NCBI RefSeq assembly: GCF_016908595.1
Contig: NZ_JAFBEC010000001.1
Coordinates: 186,001-250,000, forward strand
Direction: 5' to 3'
DNA from: Geomicrobium sediminis
Lineage (GTDB): Bacteria > Bacillota > Bacilli > Bacillales > Marinococcaceae
DNA length: 64,000 nt
Shown: piece by piece, positions 33,702-42,792 of the stretch
Numbering within the stretch: position 1 is the stretch's first letter
How the letters are laid out: each line of letters starts with the position of its first letter
Position numbers and translations under genes: made by a program
The notes under the pieces: model-generated
The model's input: only the letters and a program-made list of their open reading frames with translations
Told to the model about the DNA's origin: nothing
The model's database searches: none

Positions 33702-34229
33702 TTATTCCTCCTCTGTCACATACAAAGGCTTGCCTCTCGTGATCATCGCAATGTCATTGATCAATTTCACAAGTCCTTGCAATCCGATTAAAAGACCACC
33801 AATCGGAACGATCAACCATTGAACCCAAAGAGGCATTTCCATCCCACCTGATGATGTTGCACCAATCTGGAAATAATGAATAACGTACGAGAAACCGACA
33901 ACGACTAACGTACTTGCAATTAAGAGCAGAAACATCCCACCGATGACGTCGACGATGCTTTTCGTTCGTTCAGAAAAACGCTCAAAGAGGATATCCACTC
34001 TGACGTGGTGCCCCTTAGCAAGCGCGTACCCACCGAGTAAAAATGCGACAACACCCGTTGACCATGTGGATAAATCAAAGGCCCATACCGTTGGCGCACT
34101 AAAGAAGTATCTCAGCACAACATCTAAGGCAAGCAAGAAACTAACAACAGCGATTAAAGAGCCAATGAACCACGGCATCGATTTATTAACAATAGTGATT
34201 GCTTTCATCATCTGAATGATTATGCTCAT
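33702..34229 (-). CDS. dctQ: TRAP transporter small permease, DctQ
   Basis: 175 residues from the ATG at 34229 (MSIIIQMMKA), placed 8 bases after GGAGG; a GTG in that same site is rejected. Four membrane segments (PWFIGSLIAVVSFLLALDVV, VAFLLGGYALAKG, GGMFLLLIASTLVVVG, WLIVPIGGLLIGL). Its first 44 bases overlap the 3' end of dctP in another frame. Confidence 0.9.
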   Translation of the reverse strand: MSIIIQMMKAITIVNKSMPWFIGSLIAVVSFLLALDVVLRYFFSAPTVWAFDLSTWSTGVVAFLLGGYALAKGHHVRVDILFERFSERTKSIVDVIGGMFLLLIASTLVVVGFSYVIHYFQIGATSSGGMEMPLWVQWLIVPIGGLLIGLQGLVKLINDIAMITRGKPLYVTEEE

Positions 34230-35328
34230 CTTCTTCACCTCCAGAATAATCCGTTAAGTATGGATCGAAATACTGTTTGAATTCTGGATTTGCTTCTAAC
34301 CAACGTTCGGTTTCTTCCTCTAACACTTCTACCATTCGTTCTGTCCGTTCATTAATCGACGCGTACTTCCCCCACAAATGCGTTTTGACTGCACTACGCA
34401 TACTCTCAAAATCTTCACGATCCATAGCTACACACGTAACATCATTCTCATTCGCAAATTCAAACGCACGCTCCGTCATTGCTTTAGATGCTTCAGCAGC
34501 TTTCATTTCGACTTCTTGTGACGTTTCAATCATAATCTCTTGAATGTCTTCGGGCAGTTCATCCCACGAATCTTGATTGATCGTTACCATCGAGATTGCA
34601 GGATTTAACGTCGGTAACGAAATATAGTCAACGACTTCTACGTAACGATACGTTTCCAACGAATAGAATGGGAATTGGATCGCATCGAGCGTTCCTCGCA
34701 TTAACCCTTCATACTGCTCAACCGTTGGCATGGTCGCAATCCCAGCACCTACCTGTTGATGGTAATCCATAGCTAGATTACTCGTTTGATTCATAATCAG
34801 CCCGTTCATATCAGACATGGAAGCGAGTGGCGTTGAAGACATATAACCAGTCACACTCGCTGGCCAAAAGTGCATCAGCTTAATTCCGTAGTCCTCTAAT
34901 GATTGTTCATAGAGTTCTCCGAACTCTGTATTACGCATCATATGCAACGTGTGCTCTTCACCATAATTCCAAAACATTAACGAAACGACGTATAGCTCAG
35001 GAATCCGCTCCGTCCAAAACGCCCCATTCACTTCTTGCATGTCATACGTTCCTCTTGCAAGCGCGTCCGCAGATTCCCTTTGACCCGCCAATTGATTGCT
35101 ATAATAAATATCAAACGTCACTTGATTGTTCGTACGTTCTTCAACTAGTTGTGTAAACTCCTCAACCGCATAATACTTTGGCTCCCAATCAAAATACGGA
35201 GGGTGTTGCGAAGAATTTAATACGAGGTGGTACGTCTCTTCGCCTCCCTCTTCTTCTGATGCTACTGTTGAGCTACACCCGGTCAGCACTAGACTGCAAA
35301 CGACTACACTTACTAACAACCAGCGCAA
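34186..35328 (-). CDS. dctP: TRAP transporter substrate-binding lipoprotein, DctP
   Basis: 380 residues. Signal peptide with lipobox LTGC (Cys about 18), then a DctP-type binding protein (YYSNQLAGQRESADALARGTYD, MNGLIMNQTSN). TTG start after AAGGTGGGG. The last 18 residues (GGEEDEHNHSDDESNHYC) are His/acid-rich and encoded over the dctQ ribosome site and start, so the tail may result from a lost stop. It binds the imported acid outside the membrane. Confidence 0.9.
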   Translation of the reverse strand: MRWLLVSVVVCSLVLTGCSSTVASEEEGGEETYHLVLNSSQHPPYFDWEPKYYAVEEFTQLVEERTNNQVTFDIYYSNQLAGQRESADALARGTYDMQEVNGAFWTERIPELYVVSLMFWNYGEEHTLHMMRNTEFGELYEQSLEDYGIKLMHFWPASVTGYMSSTPLASMSDMNGLIMNQTSNLAMDYHQQVGAGIATMPTVEQYEGLMRGTLDAIQFPFYSLETYRYVEVVDYISLPTLNPAISMVTINQDSWDELPEDIQEIMIETSQEVEMKAAEASKAMTERAFEFANENDVTCVAMDREDFESMRSAVKTHLWGKYASINERTERMVEVLEEETERWLEANPEFKQYFDPYLTDYSGGEEDEHNHSDDESNHYC

Positions 35329-35351
35329 ACGATCCCCACCTTCTTTTATTT

Positions 35352-35365
35352 TGTAATCGCTTTCA
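35352..35365. promoter_or_regulatory. CcpA cre site downstream of the dctPQM promoter
   Basis: TGTAATCGCTTTCA fits TGWAANCGNTNWCA at every position. It lies about +11 to +24 from the predicted start, the classical roadblock position. Confidence 0.75.
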
Positions 35366-35382
35366 TTTTTTGCATTTCCATT

Positions 35383-35411
35383 ATATTACTGAATGTATAT
35401 TCAAATGTCAA
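35383..35411 (-). promoter_or_regulatory. Promoter of dctPQM
   Basis: Minus strand TTGACA (35406-35411), 17-base spacer, TAATAT (35383-35388). The spacer contains the dyad TGAAT-ATAC-ATTCA, a possible regulator site resembling FadR-type half-sites. Confidence 0.75.
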
Positions 35412-35526
35412 ATTATTTTAATTATTTAAAGTTTTACTTTCCTAACTTGTGTTGATCATGACCACTCCTACTGACTCGTGATATGATTGTAGTGTTCAAT
35501 TTCTTCATAGAGAGGCTGAAAAGACG

Positions 35527-37335
35527 ATGTATCATACCCTTGAAGAAGCATTGCTAGATTTAGAAAAAAACGGTGATTTACTACGTATAAAAGAAGAAGT
35601 CGATCCTGATTTAGAGATGGCTGCCATTCAACGAAGAGCGTACGAAGAAAATGGTCCTGCCATCCTCTTTGAAAATGTAAAAGGCTCTAAGTACCGCGCC
35701 GTCGCAAACTTGTACGGTTCCGTGGAGAGAACAAAGTTTCTTTTCCGAAAAACGTGGGATGGTGTGAACGATGTAATCGCGATGCGAGACGATCCGATGA
35801 GCGCTCTGAAGCATCCATTCAAAAACGCAACAACAGGCGTCTCTGCCGTCAAAGCATTGCCAATGCGTTTGCCGAGTGTGAAACATTCCAAATTAGAAGA
35901 AGTTTCTCTATCTGACTTGCCGATGATTAAGTCGTGGCCAGATGATGGTGGAGCGTTTATTACACTTCCACAAGTGTACTCTGAAGACCCGGACAAGCCT
36001 GGGATCATGAACGCAAACGTTGGCATGTACCGTGTCCAGCTTAACGGGAATGAGTACGTGCCTAACAAAGAAGTCGGCCTTCATTATCAGATCCATCGTG
36101 GAATTGGCGTTCACCAAGCCAAAGCAGTTAAAAAGGGCGAACCGCTAAAAGTAAGTATTTTCGTCGGAGGCCCCCCTGCACACACGGTCGCTGCGGTTAT
36201 GCCTCTCCCTGAAGGTTTAAGTGAAATGCTATTTGCAGGTCTCTTGTCTGGCCGACGTTTTCGCCATAGTTATGAAGACGGGTTTATGATTAGCCACGAC
36301 GCTGACTTTGTCATTACAGGTGAGATTTACCCTGATGACACGAAACCCGAAGGCCCGTTTGGCGACCACCTTGGTTATTATAGCTTGACGCATGAATTTC
36401 CAGTGATGCACGTGCACAAAGTGTACGCACGAAAAGACGCAATCTACCCGTTTACTGTCGTCGGACGTCCTCCACAAGAAGATACAAGCTTCGGTGACGT
36501 GATTCATGAATTAACTGGCGACGCTGTAAAACAAGAACTCCCTGGTGTAAAAGAAGTCCATGCGGTTGATGCTGCAGGTGTTCATCCCCTTTTATTTGCG
36601 ATTGGAAGTGAGCGCTATACACCATTCCAACCGGTCAAAAAACCGATGGAACTGCTAACAATCGCTAACCGTATTCTCGGATTTGGTCAGCTTAGCTTAG
36701 CGAAGTATTTATTTATTACGGCAGATGATGACATTAGTACGCACGATGAAGCAAAATTCATGCAGTACGTGCTCGAACGAATTGACTTATCCCGTGATTT
36801 GCATTTCCAAACGAATACAACCATTGATACGCTCGATTATTCAGGCACAGGTCTTAATAGCGGAAGCAAAGTTATCTTTGCCGCCTATGGGGATAAATTG
36901 CGCGACTTATCCACAGAGGTCCCGAAATCTTTAAAAGAAAACAAAGATATCCACAATCCACAACTCGTCATTCCAGGGGTTGTGAGCATTGAACTCGGTG
37001 ACTATGTTAATGAAGAGGAAGCGGAGAAGCAGATTGAACGTGTTACAAATCAATTAGCAAATCATCAAGACTTAGATGAGTGCCCACTGATTGTCGTTGC
37101 TGATGACAGTTCATTCGTAAGCGAAACACTCTCAAACTTTTTATGGGTCACATTTACGAGAAGTAATCCTTCTCACGACATGCACGGAATCAATAGTTTC
37201 ACGAAGCACAAACATTGGGGTTGTGACAACGTCATTATCGATGCCCGTCTAAAGCCTCATCATGCACCGCCACTCATTGAAGACGAGTCGATCAATGAGA
37301 AGATTGATCGCTACTTTCCGTTAACAACGAACTAA
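35527..37335 (+). CDS. UbiD-family prenylated-FMN decarboxylase
   Basis: 602 residues, normal for the family. ITGEIYPDD, EGPFGDHLGYY (catalytic Glu region, about 275-290) and ENVKGSKYRAVANLYGS are UbiD hallmarks. It (de)carboxylates an aromatic or alpha,beta-unsaturated acid using prenylated FMN made by a UbiX partner, which is not in the window. Divergent from dctPQM, so it may remove the carboxyl of the imported acid or of a pathway intermediate. ATG after GAGAGGCTG. Confidence 0.9.
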   Translation: MYHTLEEALLDLEKNGDLLRIKEEVDPDLEMAAIQRRAYEENGPAILFENVKGSKYRAVANLYGSVERTKFLFRKTWDGVNDVIAMRDDPMSALKHPFKNATTGVSAVKALPMRLPSVKHSKLEEVSLSDLPMIKSWPDDGGAFITLPQVYSEDPDKPGIMNANVGMYRVQLNGNEYVPNKEVGLHYQIHRGIGVHQAKAVKKGEPLKVSIFVGGPPAHTVAAVMPLPEGLSEMLFAGLLSGRRFRHSYEDGFMISHDADFVITGEIYPDDTKPEGPFGDHLGYYSLTHEFPVMHVHKVYARKDAIYPFTVVGRPPQEDTSFGDVIHELTGDAVKQELPGVKEVHAVDAAGVHPLLFAIGSERYTPFQPVKKPMELLTIANRILGFGQLSLAKYLFITADDDISTHDEAKFMQYVLERIDLSRDLHFQTNTTIDTLDYSGTGLNSGSKVIFAAYGDKLRDLSTEVPKSLKENKDIHNPQLVIPGVVSIELGDYVNEEEAEKQIERVTNQLANHQDLDECPLIVVADDSSFVSETLSNFLWVTFTRSNPSHDMHGINSFTKHKHWGCDNVIIDARLKPHHAPPLIEDESINEKIDRYFPLTTN

Positions 37336-37338
37336 TAT

Positions 37339-37372
37339 AAAGCCCAGTTCCTAAGTTTAGGAACTGGGCTTT
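37339..37372. terminator. Bidirectional terminator
   Basis: A 16-bp stem (AAAGCCCAGTTCCTAA with its complement) with A/T tails serving both the UbiD gene and the convergent oxidoreductase. Confidence 0.8.
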
Positions 37373-37379
37373 ATTATGA

Positions 37380-38015
37380 TTACGCTTTTTCACCAACGAC
37401 CGCAAAGCGTTCGTTCACGTGCTTCTCTTGTTCAATTTCATCGACGACTGCAATCGCATAATCTTCATAGCTAATGTAGCTCTCGCCTGTCGAATTTACG
37501 ATGAGTATGTCGCCACCTTTTTCATAGGCACCTGTTTTCTTTCCATCTGGGTCAAAGAAAGCGGCTGGGCTGATAAATGTCCACGTGACGTTTGTTGTGT
37601 TTTGTAAAACGTCCAAGTTTTCATTTTGTCCTTTAGCCGTAGCTAACGCAAATTCAGGGAATTCTGCTGTTTCCATAAGTTGCGTTGTTTTTTGCTCATC
37701 CACATACAAGCTCCCTGCCCCTCCAACAACGATAAATCGTGCTGTTGTTCCAGCTAGCGCTTCAACCAGAGCTTTACCGACTTGAACATACTTGTCTTCT
37801 TCACCGAACGCCGCACCATATGCGCTAACGACAACGTCAAATGGTTCCAAGTCATTAGACGTAAGTTCAAATACGTCCTTTTCAAGAATGACTACATTTT
37901 CTTTTACTTTAGAACGATCTCTAACAACTGCCATAATTTCATGACCTCGTTTTAATGCTTCTTTCATAATTAAACGTCCAGCTTTACCACTTGCTCCGAT
38001 GATCGCCACTTTCAT
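37380..38015 (-). CDS. NAD(P)-binding oxidoreductase, YwnB-like
   Basis: 211 residues from the ATG at 38015 after AAGGAG. Rossmann start MKVAIIGASGKAGRLI and VVSAYGAAFG; SDR-a5/NmrA-like family. Divergent from an Rrf2-type regulator, the same pairing as ywnB/ywnA in Bacillus subtilis. Possibly a redox- or thiol-responsive enzyme; substrate unknown. Confidence 0.8.
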   Translation of the reverse strand: MKVAIIGASGKAGRLIMKEALKRGHEIMAVVRDRSKVKENVVILEKDVFELTSNDLEPFDVVVSAYGAAFGEEDKYVQVGKALVEALAGTTARFIVVGGAGSLYVDEQKTTQLMETAEFPEFALATAKGQNENLDVLQNTTNVTWTFISPAAFFDPDGKKTGAYEKGGDILIVNSTGESYISYEDYAIAVVDEIEQEKHVNERFAVVGEKA

Positions 38016-38184
38016 TTGATCGACTCCTTCACAACTTGTAATCATTATCATTACATGTATTCATAATAGTTACATGTTAGTGATTCGTCAACTTGTATTT
38101 ATTAACAAGAAGCATCTTGCCTTTTTCTGCGCTATAATAGGAACTACTTTACGATAAGCATTTGTCTTGAAAGCAGGTGACTTT

Positions 38185-38616
38185 ATGTCAATTAGTAGTA
38201 GATTCTCCGTAGGAATACACATTTTGTCTCTCATTGAACTAAATAAGAATACCGTCAATACATCTGAATCCATTGCAGAAAGCGTCAATACAAATGCAGC
38301 TGTTATTCGTAAGATTATGGGAATGCTAAAAAAAGCTGACCTCATCACCGTCCAACCTGGAGTTGCAGGAATTCAGTTCGCTCGAGATTACGCAGACATT
38401 ACTTTACTTGATGTGTACCATGCGGTGCATGTGGTAAAAGATAATGAGCTATTTAGTGTTCACAACAACCCTAATCCAAACTGTATTGTTGGTCAAAACA
38501 TCCAAGGATCTGTGGAGCATTATTTCCACCGGGCTCAACAAGCGATGGAAGACGAACTAAAAACGATGACGATTAAAGATGTGATCAACGACATAAGAAA
38601 AGACGTACATTCATAG
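38185..38616 (+). CDS. Rrf2-family regulator, YwnA-like
   Basis: 143 residues from the ATG at 38185 (MSISSRFSVGIHILSLIE). Winged HTH with SESIAESVNTNAAVIRKIMG near residue 28. Only one cysteine is visible in the C-terminal part (PNPNCIVG), so it lacks the Cys triad of Fe-S Rrf2 members and is more YwnA-like. It probably controls the divergent oxidoreductase. Confidence 0.85.
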   Translation: MSISSRFSVGIHILSLIELNKNTVNTSESIAESVNTNAAVIRKIMGMLKKADLITVQPGVAGIQFARDYADITLLDVYHAVHVVKDNELFSVHNNPNPNCIVGQNIQGSVEHYFHRAQQAMEDELKTMTIKDVINDIRKDVHS

Positions 38617-38633
38617 ATCTCACGATAGACACA

Positions 38634-38659
38634 AAAAAACAGCCCAAGGGCTGTTTTTT
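38634..38659. terminator. Bidirectional terminator
   Basis: AAAAAACAGCCC and its complement form a perfect 12-bp stem with a 2-base loop between the convergent Rrf2 and DUF3817 genes. Confidence 0.85.
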
Positions 38660-38983
38660 CTATACTTTTTCTACAACCGATTCTGGTTGTGCAAAGTCTG
38701 CTTTTTTTAATTTGGCATCGAACACGAAGTTCCCAAACGGGATAATTGCGACCACGCTTGCCCCGAGAAACCACTTAAGAGACCAACGCACTGTAAGTGT
38801 GACAAGAAATACAAACGCCATGTAGAGCAAGAACAGTACACCGTGCGCCATCCCGACAATAGAGACTGCTTGGTCAACGCCGAACATATATTTAAGTGGC
38901 ATGGCAATAAATAATAACGTAATGAGTGACAATCCCTCGACCAATCCTACTCTGCGAAACCATTTAAGCTGGAAGTTTTTCAT
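38660..38983 (-). CDS. DUF3817 membrane protein, YdzA-like
   Basis: 107 residues from the ATG at 38983 after GGGAGGGGG. Three hydrophobic segments (LVEGLSLITLLFIAMPLKY, IVGMAHGVLFLLYMAFVFLV, WFLGASVVAIIPFGNFVF) with the conserved RRVGLVEGLSLITL and HGVLF of DUF3817. Function unknown. Confidence 0.8.
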   Translation of the reverse strand: MKNFQLKWFRRVGLVEGLSLITLLFIAMPLKYMFGVDQAVSIVGMAHGVLFLLYMAFVFLVTLTVRWSLKWFLGASVVAIIPFGNFVFDAKLKKADFAQPESVVEKV

Positions 38984-39052
38984 ATACGCCCCCTCCCTAT
39001 TCACTTTACTAGATTTCATTTGCCGAGAGAGAGGACAATTCCGTGAACCTTT

Positions 39053-39955
39053 TTATAATGCCCACTTTTTTTGCTTCGTGAAGTTAATGTTCATCCATTT
39101 CGTTTGCTTTACATTCGACAACCGATCATACAGTTGCTCCCGGAACTGATCAATATCGTCGACACACGTAATTTTCGACTGATCATCAAGTAAGAAGTGA
39201 AAATCAATATAAAGCGTTCTGCCTACTTTTGAAGAACGGATGTGGGTCTCTTTAATGTCATACATGGCTTCAAGTTCCGTGACTACGTTCTTCACTTGTT
39301 GATCCGTCTTGGCGTCAGAGGACATGTGAAGCAGTTCTCGACCATTTCTTCGAATTAAAGAAATAGGAACCGTCATGAAATAGACACCTGCAAGCAATAC
39401 CATAATCGGATCAATATAAGGAACAAACCAACTAAGGCTTGTGTTTTGCAAAAAGATTGCACTAATAAAACCGACCACAACAGCGAGACTTAATAACGTA
39501 TCCATCAACCATTGTGCTGATTCTGCCTTTATAAATTCAGAGTGGTGTCGATTTCTTCTCATCACTTGTTGAATGACAAAACAGACGACAAGAGAGAAGA
39601 TTCCATATAAAAGTGCACTCCCGAGTGCCACATCTCGTCCACCACTAGCCAATGCCATAATCGATGAAGACACTGCAGCAACACAAAGAACGCTAATCAC
39701 GATTGCTTGTATAATGACGACCATCGGTTCGATCGAAGCTTTACCGAAAGGAAACCTTTTTGTATCCTCTTTTCGCACGTATTGCGATGCAATTAATGCG
39801 ATTAGTGACATGAACAAACTAATTATTGAATAGATGCCATCAAAAAGAATCATTTGTGATGCACTGATGATTCCCCAAATAATTCCTACAACCGCAAATA
39901 CAAAAGCTGTGGAAGCGGAAAGAAGTAATATTTTTGAGGTTGTATCCCTATTCAT
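39053..39955 (-). CDS. Cation diffusion facilitator transporter
   Basis: 300 residues. Six membrane segments; metal-site candidates DGIYSIIS near residue 39 and SAQWLMDTLLS near 145; cytoplasmic C-terminal domain with IDFHFLLDD. It exports divalent cations against proton influx. Its promoter is flanked by two near-identical palindromic operators, implying a dedicated TetR-type regulator elsewhere. Confidence 0.88.
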   Translation of the reverse strand: MNRDTTSKILLLSASTAFVFAVVGIIWGIISASQMILFDGIYSIISLFMSLIALIASQYVRKEDTKRFPFGKASIEPMVVIIQAIVISVLCVAAVSSSIMALASGGRDVALGSALLYGIFSLVVCFVIQQVMRRNRHHSEFIKAESAQWLMDTLLSLAVVVGFISAIFLQNTSLSWFVPYIDPIMVLLAGVYFMTVPISLIRRNGRELLHMSSDAKTDQQVKNVVTELEAMYDIKETHIRSSKVGRTLYIDFHFLLDDQSKITCVDDIDQFREQLYDRLSNVKQTKWMNINFTKQKKWAL

Positions 39956-39975
39956 TGTTTCTACCTCTATTTCTC

Positions 39976-40061
39976 ATGACTGAATATCAGTCATTTTTTG
40001 TGAATAAATAGAGCCACCCCAAGCGGTCAGCGCCCAAGGTGACTGAATATCAATCATTATA
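39976..40061 (-). promoter_or_regulatory. CDF promoter with two palindromic operators
   Basis: ATGACTGAATATCAGTCAT (39976-39994) and GTGACTGAATATCAATCAT (40039-40057) are near-identical dyads. The second overlaps the -10 TATAAT at 40056-40061; a TAGACA -35 lies at 40079-40084 with 17-base spacing. Confidence 0.7.
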
Positions 40062-40180
40062 GCAGATTTTCTACCCTTTGTCTAAAGTTTGTTAAACATT
40101 GAACAAACTAGTTTAAATATGAAAGATATTTTGCAATTACAGATGATACAATGAACATTACTGTTTTAGGAGGTGAGAAG

Positions 40181-40393
40181 GTGAAAACGATTCTACTTAA
40201 CATCCCATTAACTGTATATGTCATAACCTTATTGCTCATCATCTTCGTCAGTCTCTTGTTCTCAACGTTAACGTTCATAGGATCAGGGAACTTCAACATG
40301 ATTACACTCGTTCTGCTTCTATTTGCAATGATGGTTGGGATTGCTTACAATTTCAAACGAAAAAATGCTCGCTTACAACGAAAAAAAGCATGA
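40181..40393 (+). CDS. Small membrane protein of unknown function
   Basis: 70 residues from a GTG at 40181, placed after AGGAGGTGA; the upstream ATG at 40151 lies before that site. Two membrane segments (LTVYVITLLLIIFVSLLFS and MITLVLLLFAMMVGIAYN) and a basic tail. Resembles LiaI/LapA-like two-helix proteins only in shape. A terminator follows. Confidence 0.6.
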   Translation: MKTILLNIPLTVYVITLLLIIFVSLLFSTLTFIGSGNFNMITLVLLLFAMMVGIAYNFKRKNARLQRKKA

Positions 40394-40420
40394 GGAATTG
40401 AATGATTCCTCATGCTTTTT
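40383..40420. terminator. Bidirectional terminator
   Basis: A 16-bp stem (40383-40398 with 40405-40420) with A and T tails, overlapping the stop of the small membrane protein gene. Confidence 0.85.
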
Positions 40421-40429
40421 GCAATACGA

Positions 40430-41833
40430 TTAACTAATTCGCTCATCCAAATCATGAATATCATCTTCATACGTCAGTGTTTTGTATTGATTGTAACGAG
40501 TAATTGCAAAGTATGCCCCGATTATCCACCAACCTAGTAAAATGACCCATTCATGCCACCCAAGACCAGCAGGCATTCCTGGTAGATATTGAACAGCGAA
40601 GAAAATACTCATGACGAGTGCCAGCCAACCGAAGATTGAAGAACGACCCGCTTTAAATGGACGAACCATCGCAGGTTCATTTTTACGTAAGAATAAAAAC
40701 GATACCGCAACCATTAAATACGCAACGACGATTGTCAGACCGCCTGCATCGACAAGCCAACCGAGCATCGGTGCACCGAAGAATGGACTGACCGCCGACA
40801 GTATGCCGATAAACCAAATAGCATTGGATGGCGTACCGTATTTCGGGTGAACTTTTGCAAACCATTGGGGCAGCATCTTCGTATCCGCCATCGCAAAGAT
40901 GATTCGACTTCCCCCAATAATAAAGGCATTCCAGCTCGTCAAGATTCCTGCGATCCCACCTAAAACAAGAATGGTTCCGAATATCTCACCGCCAAACAGG
41001 TTGACCATTGCATCTGCAGTCGGCAACACCGATTGCTCCCGTTCTGCTGAACCTAGACCGAATCCCACCGCATAGATAACCGCTAAGTAAAACACAATCG
41101 CACAAATCAAAGATGCTATAAGTAGCTTTCCAATCGAACGAGGTTTTACGTTCATCTCTTCAGCTGCTTGAGGGATTACATCGAAGCCGACAAAAAGGAA
41201 TGGCGTCATAATCATAACCGCCAATAGTCCCGTCGTACTCGTCACCCACAATGGATCTGCATTTGCAATGTCCCCATTGACAGCTCCCCCAAAAATTAAC
41301 AATAAACCAACGAGCACAATCATTAGCGTGAGAATCATCTGGACGAATGAAGCGAATTTAATTCCGATATAATTGATCCAGGCGATAAACAATGAACCTG
41401 CAACACCGACTAATACCCAAGTAAAGTACACATCGTATCCTGTCACACTATACATGTAACCAACTTTGTAGTTCGGGAACAAGTACTCAACAACGTTAGG
41501 TAAGGCAACAGCTTCGAAAGCTACAACTGATACGTACCCGAGCGCAATCGCCCATGAAGCGATAAATGAACCCCGAGGACCAATTCCGCGTAGCGCATAT
41601 GAATGCTCACCACCGACTTTAGGCATGGATGACGCCAGCTCTGAATATGTAAAACCTACACAAAGCACGAGCACTCCACCGATTAAGAATGCAAGCATCG
41701 CTCCGATTACTCCAGCATCAGTAACCCAGCCACCAGAAAGGACAACCCATCCCCAACCGATCATTGCACCGAATGATAATACAATGGCATCCGTCTTGCT
41801 CAATACTTTTTTTAGTTTTTGCTTTTCTTCCAT
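40430..41833 (-). CDS. APC-superfamily amino acid permease
   Basis: 467 residues, 12 membrane segments. The first segment carries FGAMIGWGWVVLSGGWV, a variant of the APC GxG unwinding motif; SSMPKVGGEHSYALRG and GFDVIPQAAEEM are also family features. Transports an amino acid or amine; substrate unknown. Stand-alone unit with GGAGG upstream. Confidence 0.88.
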   Translation of the reverse strand: MEEKQKLKKVLSKTDAIVLSFGAMIGWGWVVLSGGWVTDAGVIGAMLAFLIGGVLVLCVGFTYSELASSMPKVGGEHSYALRGIGPRGSFIASWAIALGYVSVVAFEAVALPNVVEYLFPNYKVGYMYSVTGYDVYFTWVLVGVAGSLFIAWINYIGIKFASFVQMILTLMIVLVGLLLIFGGAVNGDIANADPLWVTSTTGLLAVMIMTPFLFVGFDVIPQAAEEMNVKPRSIGKLLIASLICAIVFYLAVIYAVGFGLGSAEREQSVLPTADAMVNLFGGEIFGTILVLGGIAGILTSWNAFIIGGSRIIFAMADTKMLPQWFAKVHPKYGTPSNAIWFIGILSAVSPFFGAPMLGWLVDAGGLTIVVAYLMVAVSFLFLRKNEPAMVRPFKAGRSSIFGWLALVMSIFFAVQYLPGMPAGLGWHEWVILLGWWIIGAYFAITRYNQYKTLTYEDDIHDLDERIS

Positions 41834-41947
41834 AATCTTGCCTCCTTTTTATCAGTATAATAAATATTCCAAATAATTTGCATGATTATTTGTTGTACAT
41901 CTACATAAAAAATGCGTTATACTCGCCTCGAGTTCTAGAAAGGACGT

Positions 41948-42592
41948 ATGTATATGGAAGCCTTCATTCGCAACGATCAGTACAACGAATGGAAATACCA
42001 AGTGAATAAGCTTGTCTACAATCAAGCAACCTTAAACGATGACGATGTACTTGAAGCTGTCCAATCCCTTGCGATTGAGCAAATTGCTGAACAGTTTGTT
42101 ATGTTATCCAATGAACAAAATAAGTTAATTACGCTTACTGCTCAACTAAACGATGAAGGTGATGCACAACTGTTTCTGGACCAGATAGCATCGCTGATCA
42201 TTCCTTTCCCTGCGATTAACAACACACAAATCACGCAATTATTTCCAAAAGCAAAGTTAGGTCGCATGTCCATCCAAGAGTCAGAACGAAAATTCTCTTC
42301 CTACATTAGCTGGGACGACACAGGGCAGCAAAAACGCTATATTATTGCCTATGTTGATCATAAACACGTGGGAATCGAAGGTCGTTTACATACTCGAACT
42401 GTGCACGGGGTCTGTTCAATTTGTAACCACCATGCAGCAACACGACAATTCACCACTTCGTACAAAGAACGTGGTGATGAAGGAAACTACACGTCGTATT
42501 CTCAATACGTCTGTTCCGACACGCGCCAATGCAACGAGAACATTCGTGTACTTGACCATTTGTACACGTTCATTTCGAAGATGACAAAGTAA
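41948..42592 (+). CDS. FusB/FusC-family elongation factor G-binding protein
   Basis: 214 residues. N-terminal helical domain and C-terminal treble-clef zinc finger with CSICNHH (about 157) and VCSDTRQCN (about 189), the Cys set of FusB. Such proteins bind EF-G and can free it from fusidic-acid-stalled ribosomes; chromosomal homologues are common in Bacillaceae. ATG at 41948 or two codons later. Confidence 0.85.
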   Translation: MYMEAFIRNDQYNEWKYQVNKLVYNQATLNDDDVLEAVQSLAIEQIAEQFVMLSNEQNKLITLTAQLNDEGDAQLFLDQIASLIIPFPAINNTQITQLFPKAKLGRMSIQESERKFSSYISWDDTGQQKRYIIAYVDHKHVGIEGRLHTRTVHGVCSICNHHAATRQFTTSYKERGDEGNYTSYSQYVCSDTRQCNENIRVLDHLYTFISKMTK

Positions 42593-42605
42593 TCAAGCGT
42601 TTGAG

Positions 42606-42632
42606 AAACGAGGGGAGTCCTCCTCGTTTTTT
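42606..42632 (+). terminator. Terminator of the FusB-like gene
   Basis: AAACGAGG and its complement enclose an 8-base loop, followed by a T-tract. Confidence 0.7.
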
Positions 42633-42792
42633 CGTTTGAAATTCCTCCGTAAACAGTTGTTTGATGGGATCTCTCCCCCATTAAGAATAAAAACCCCTTA
42701 AATCCCCACACACTTATCATTTGTAACCTTCTTCAAAAACCGTCAACAGGATAGACTTCCCACCCCTTTGCATAAGCTAAACAAAGTTATTT

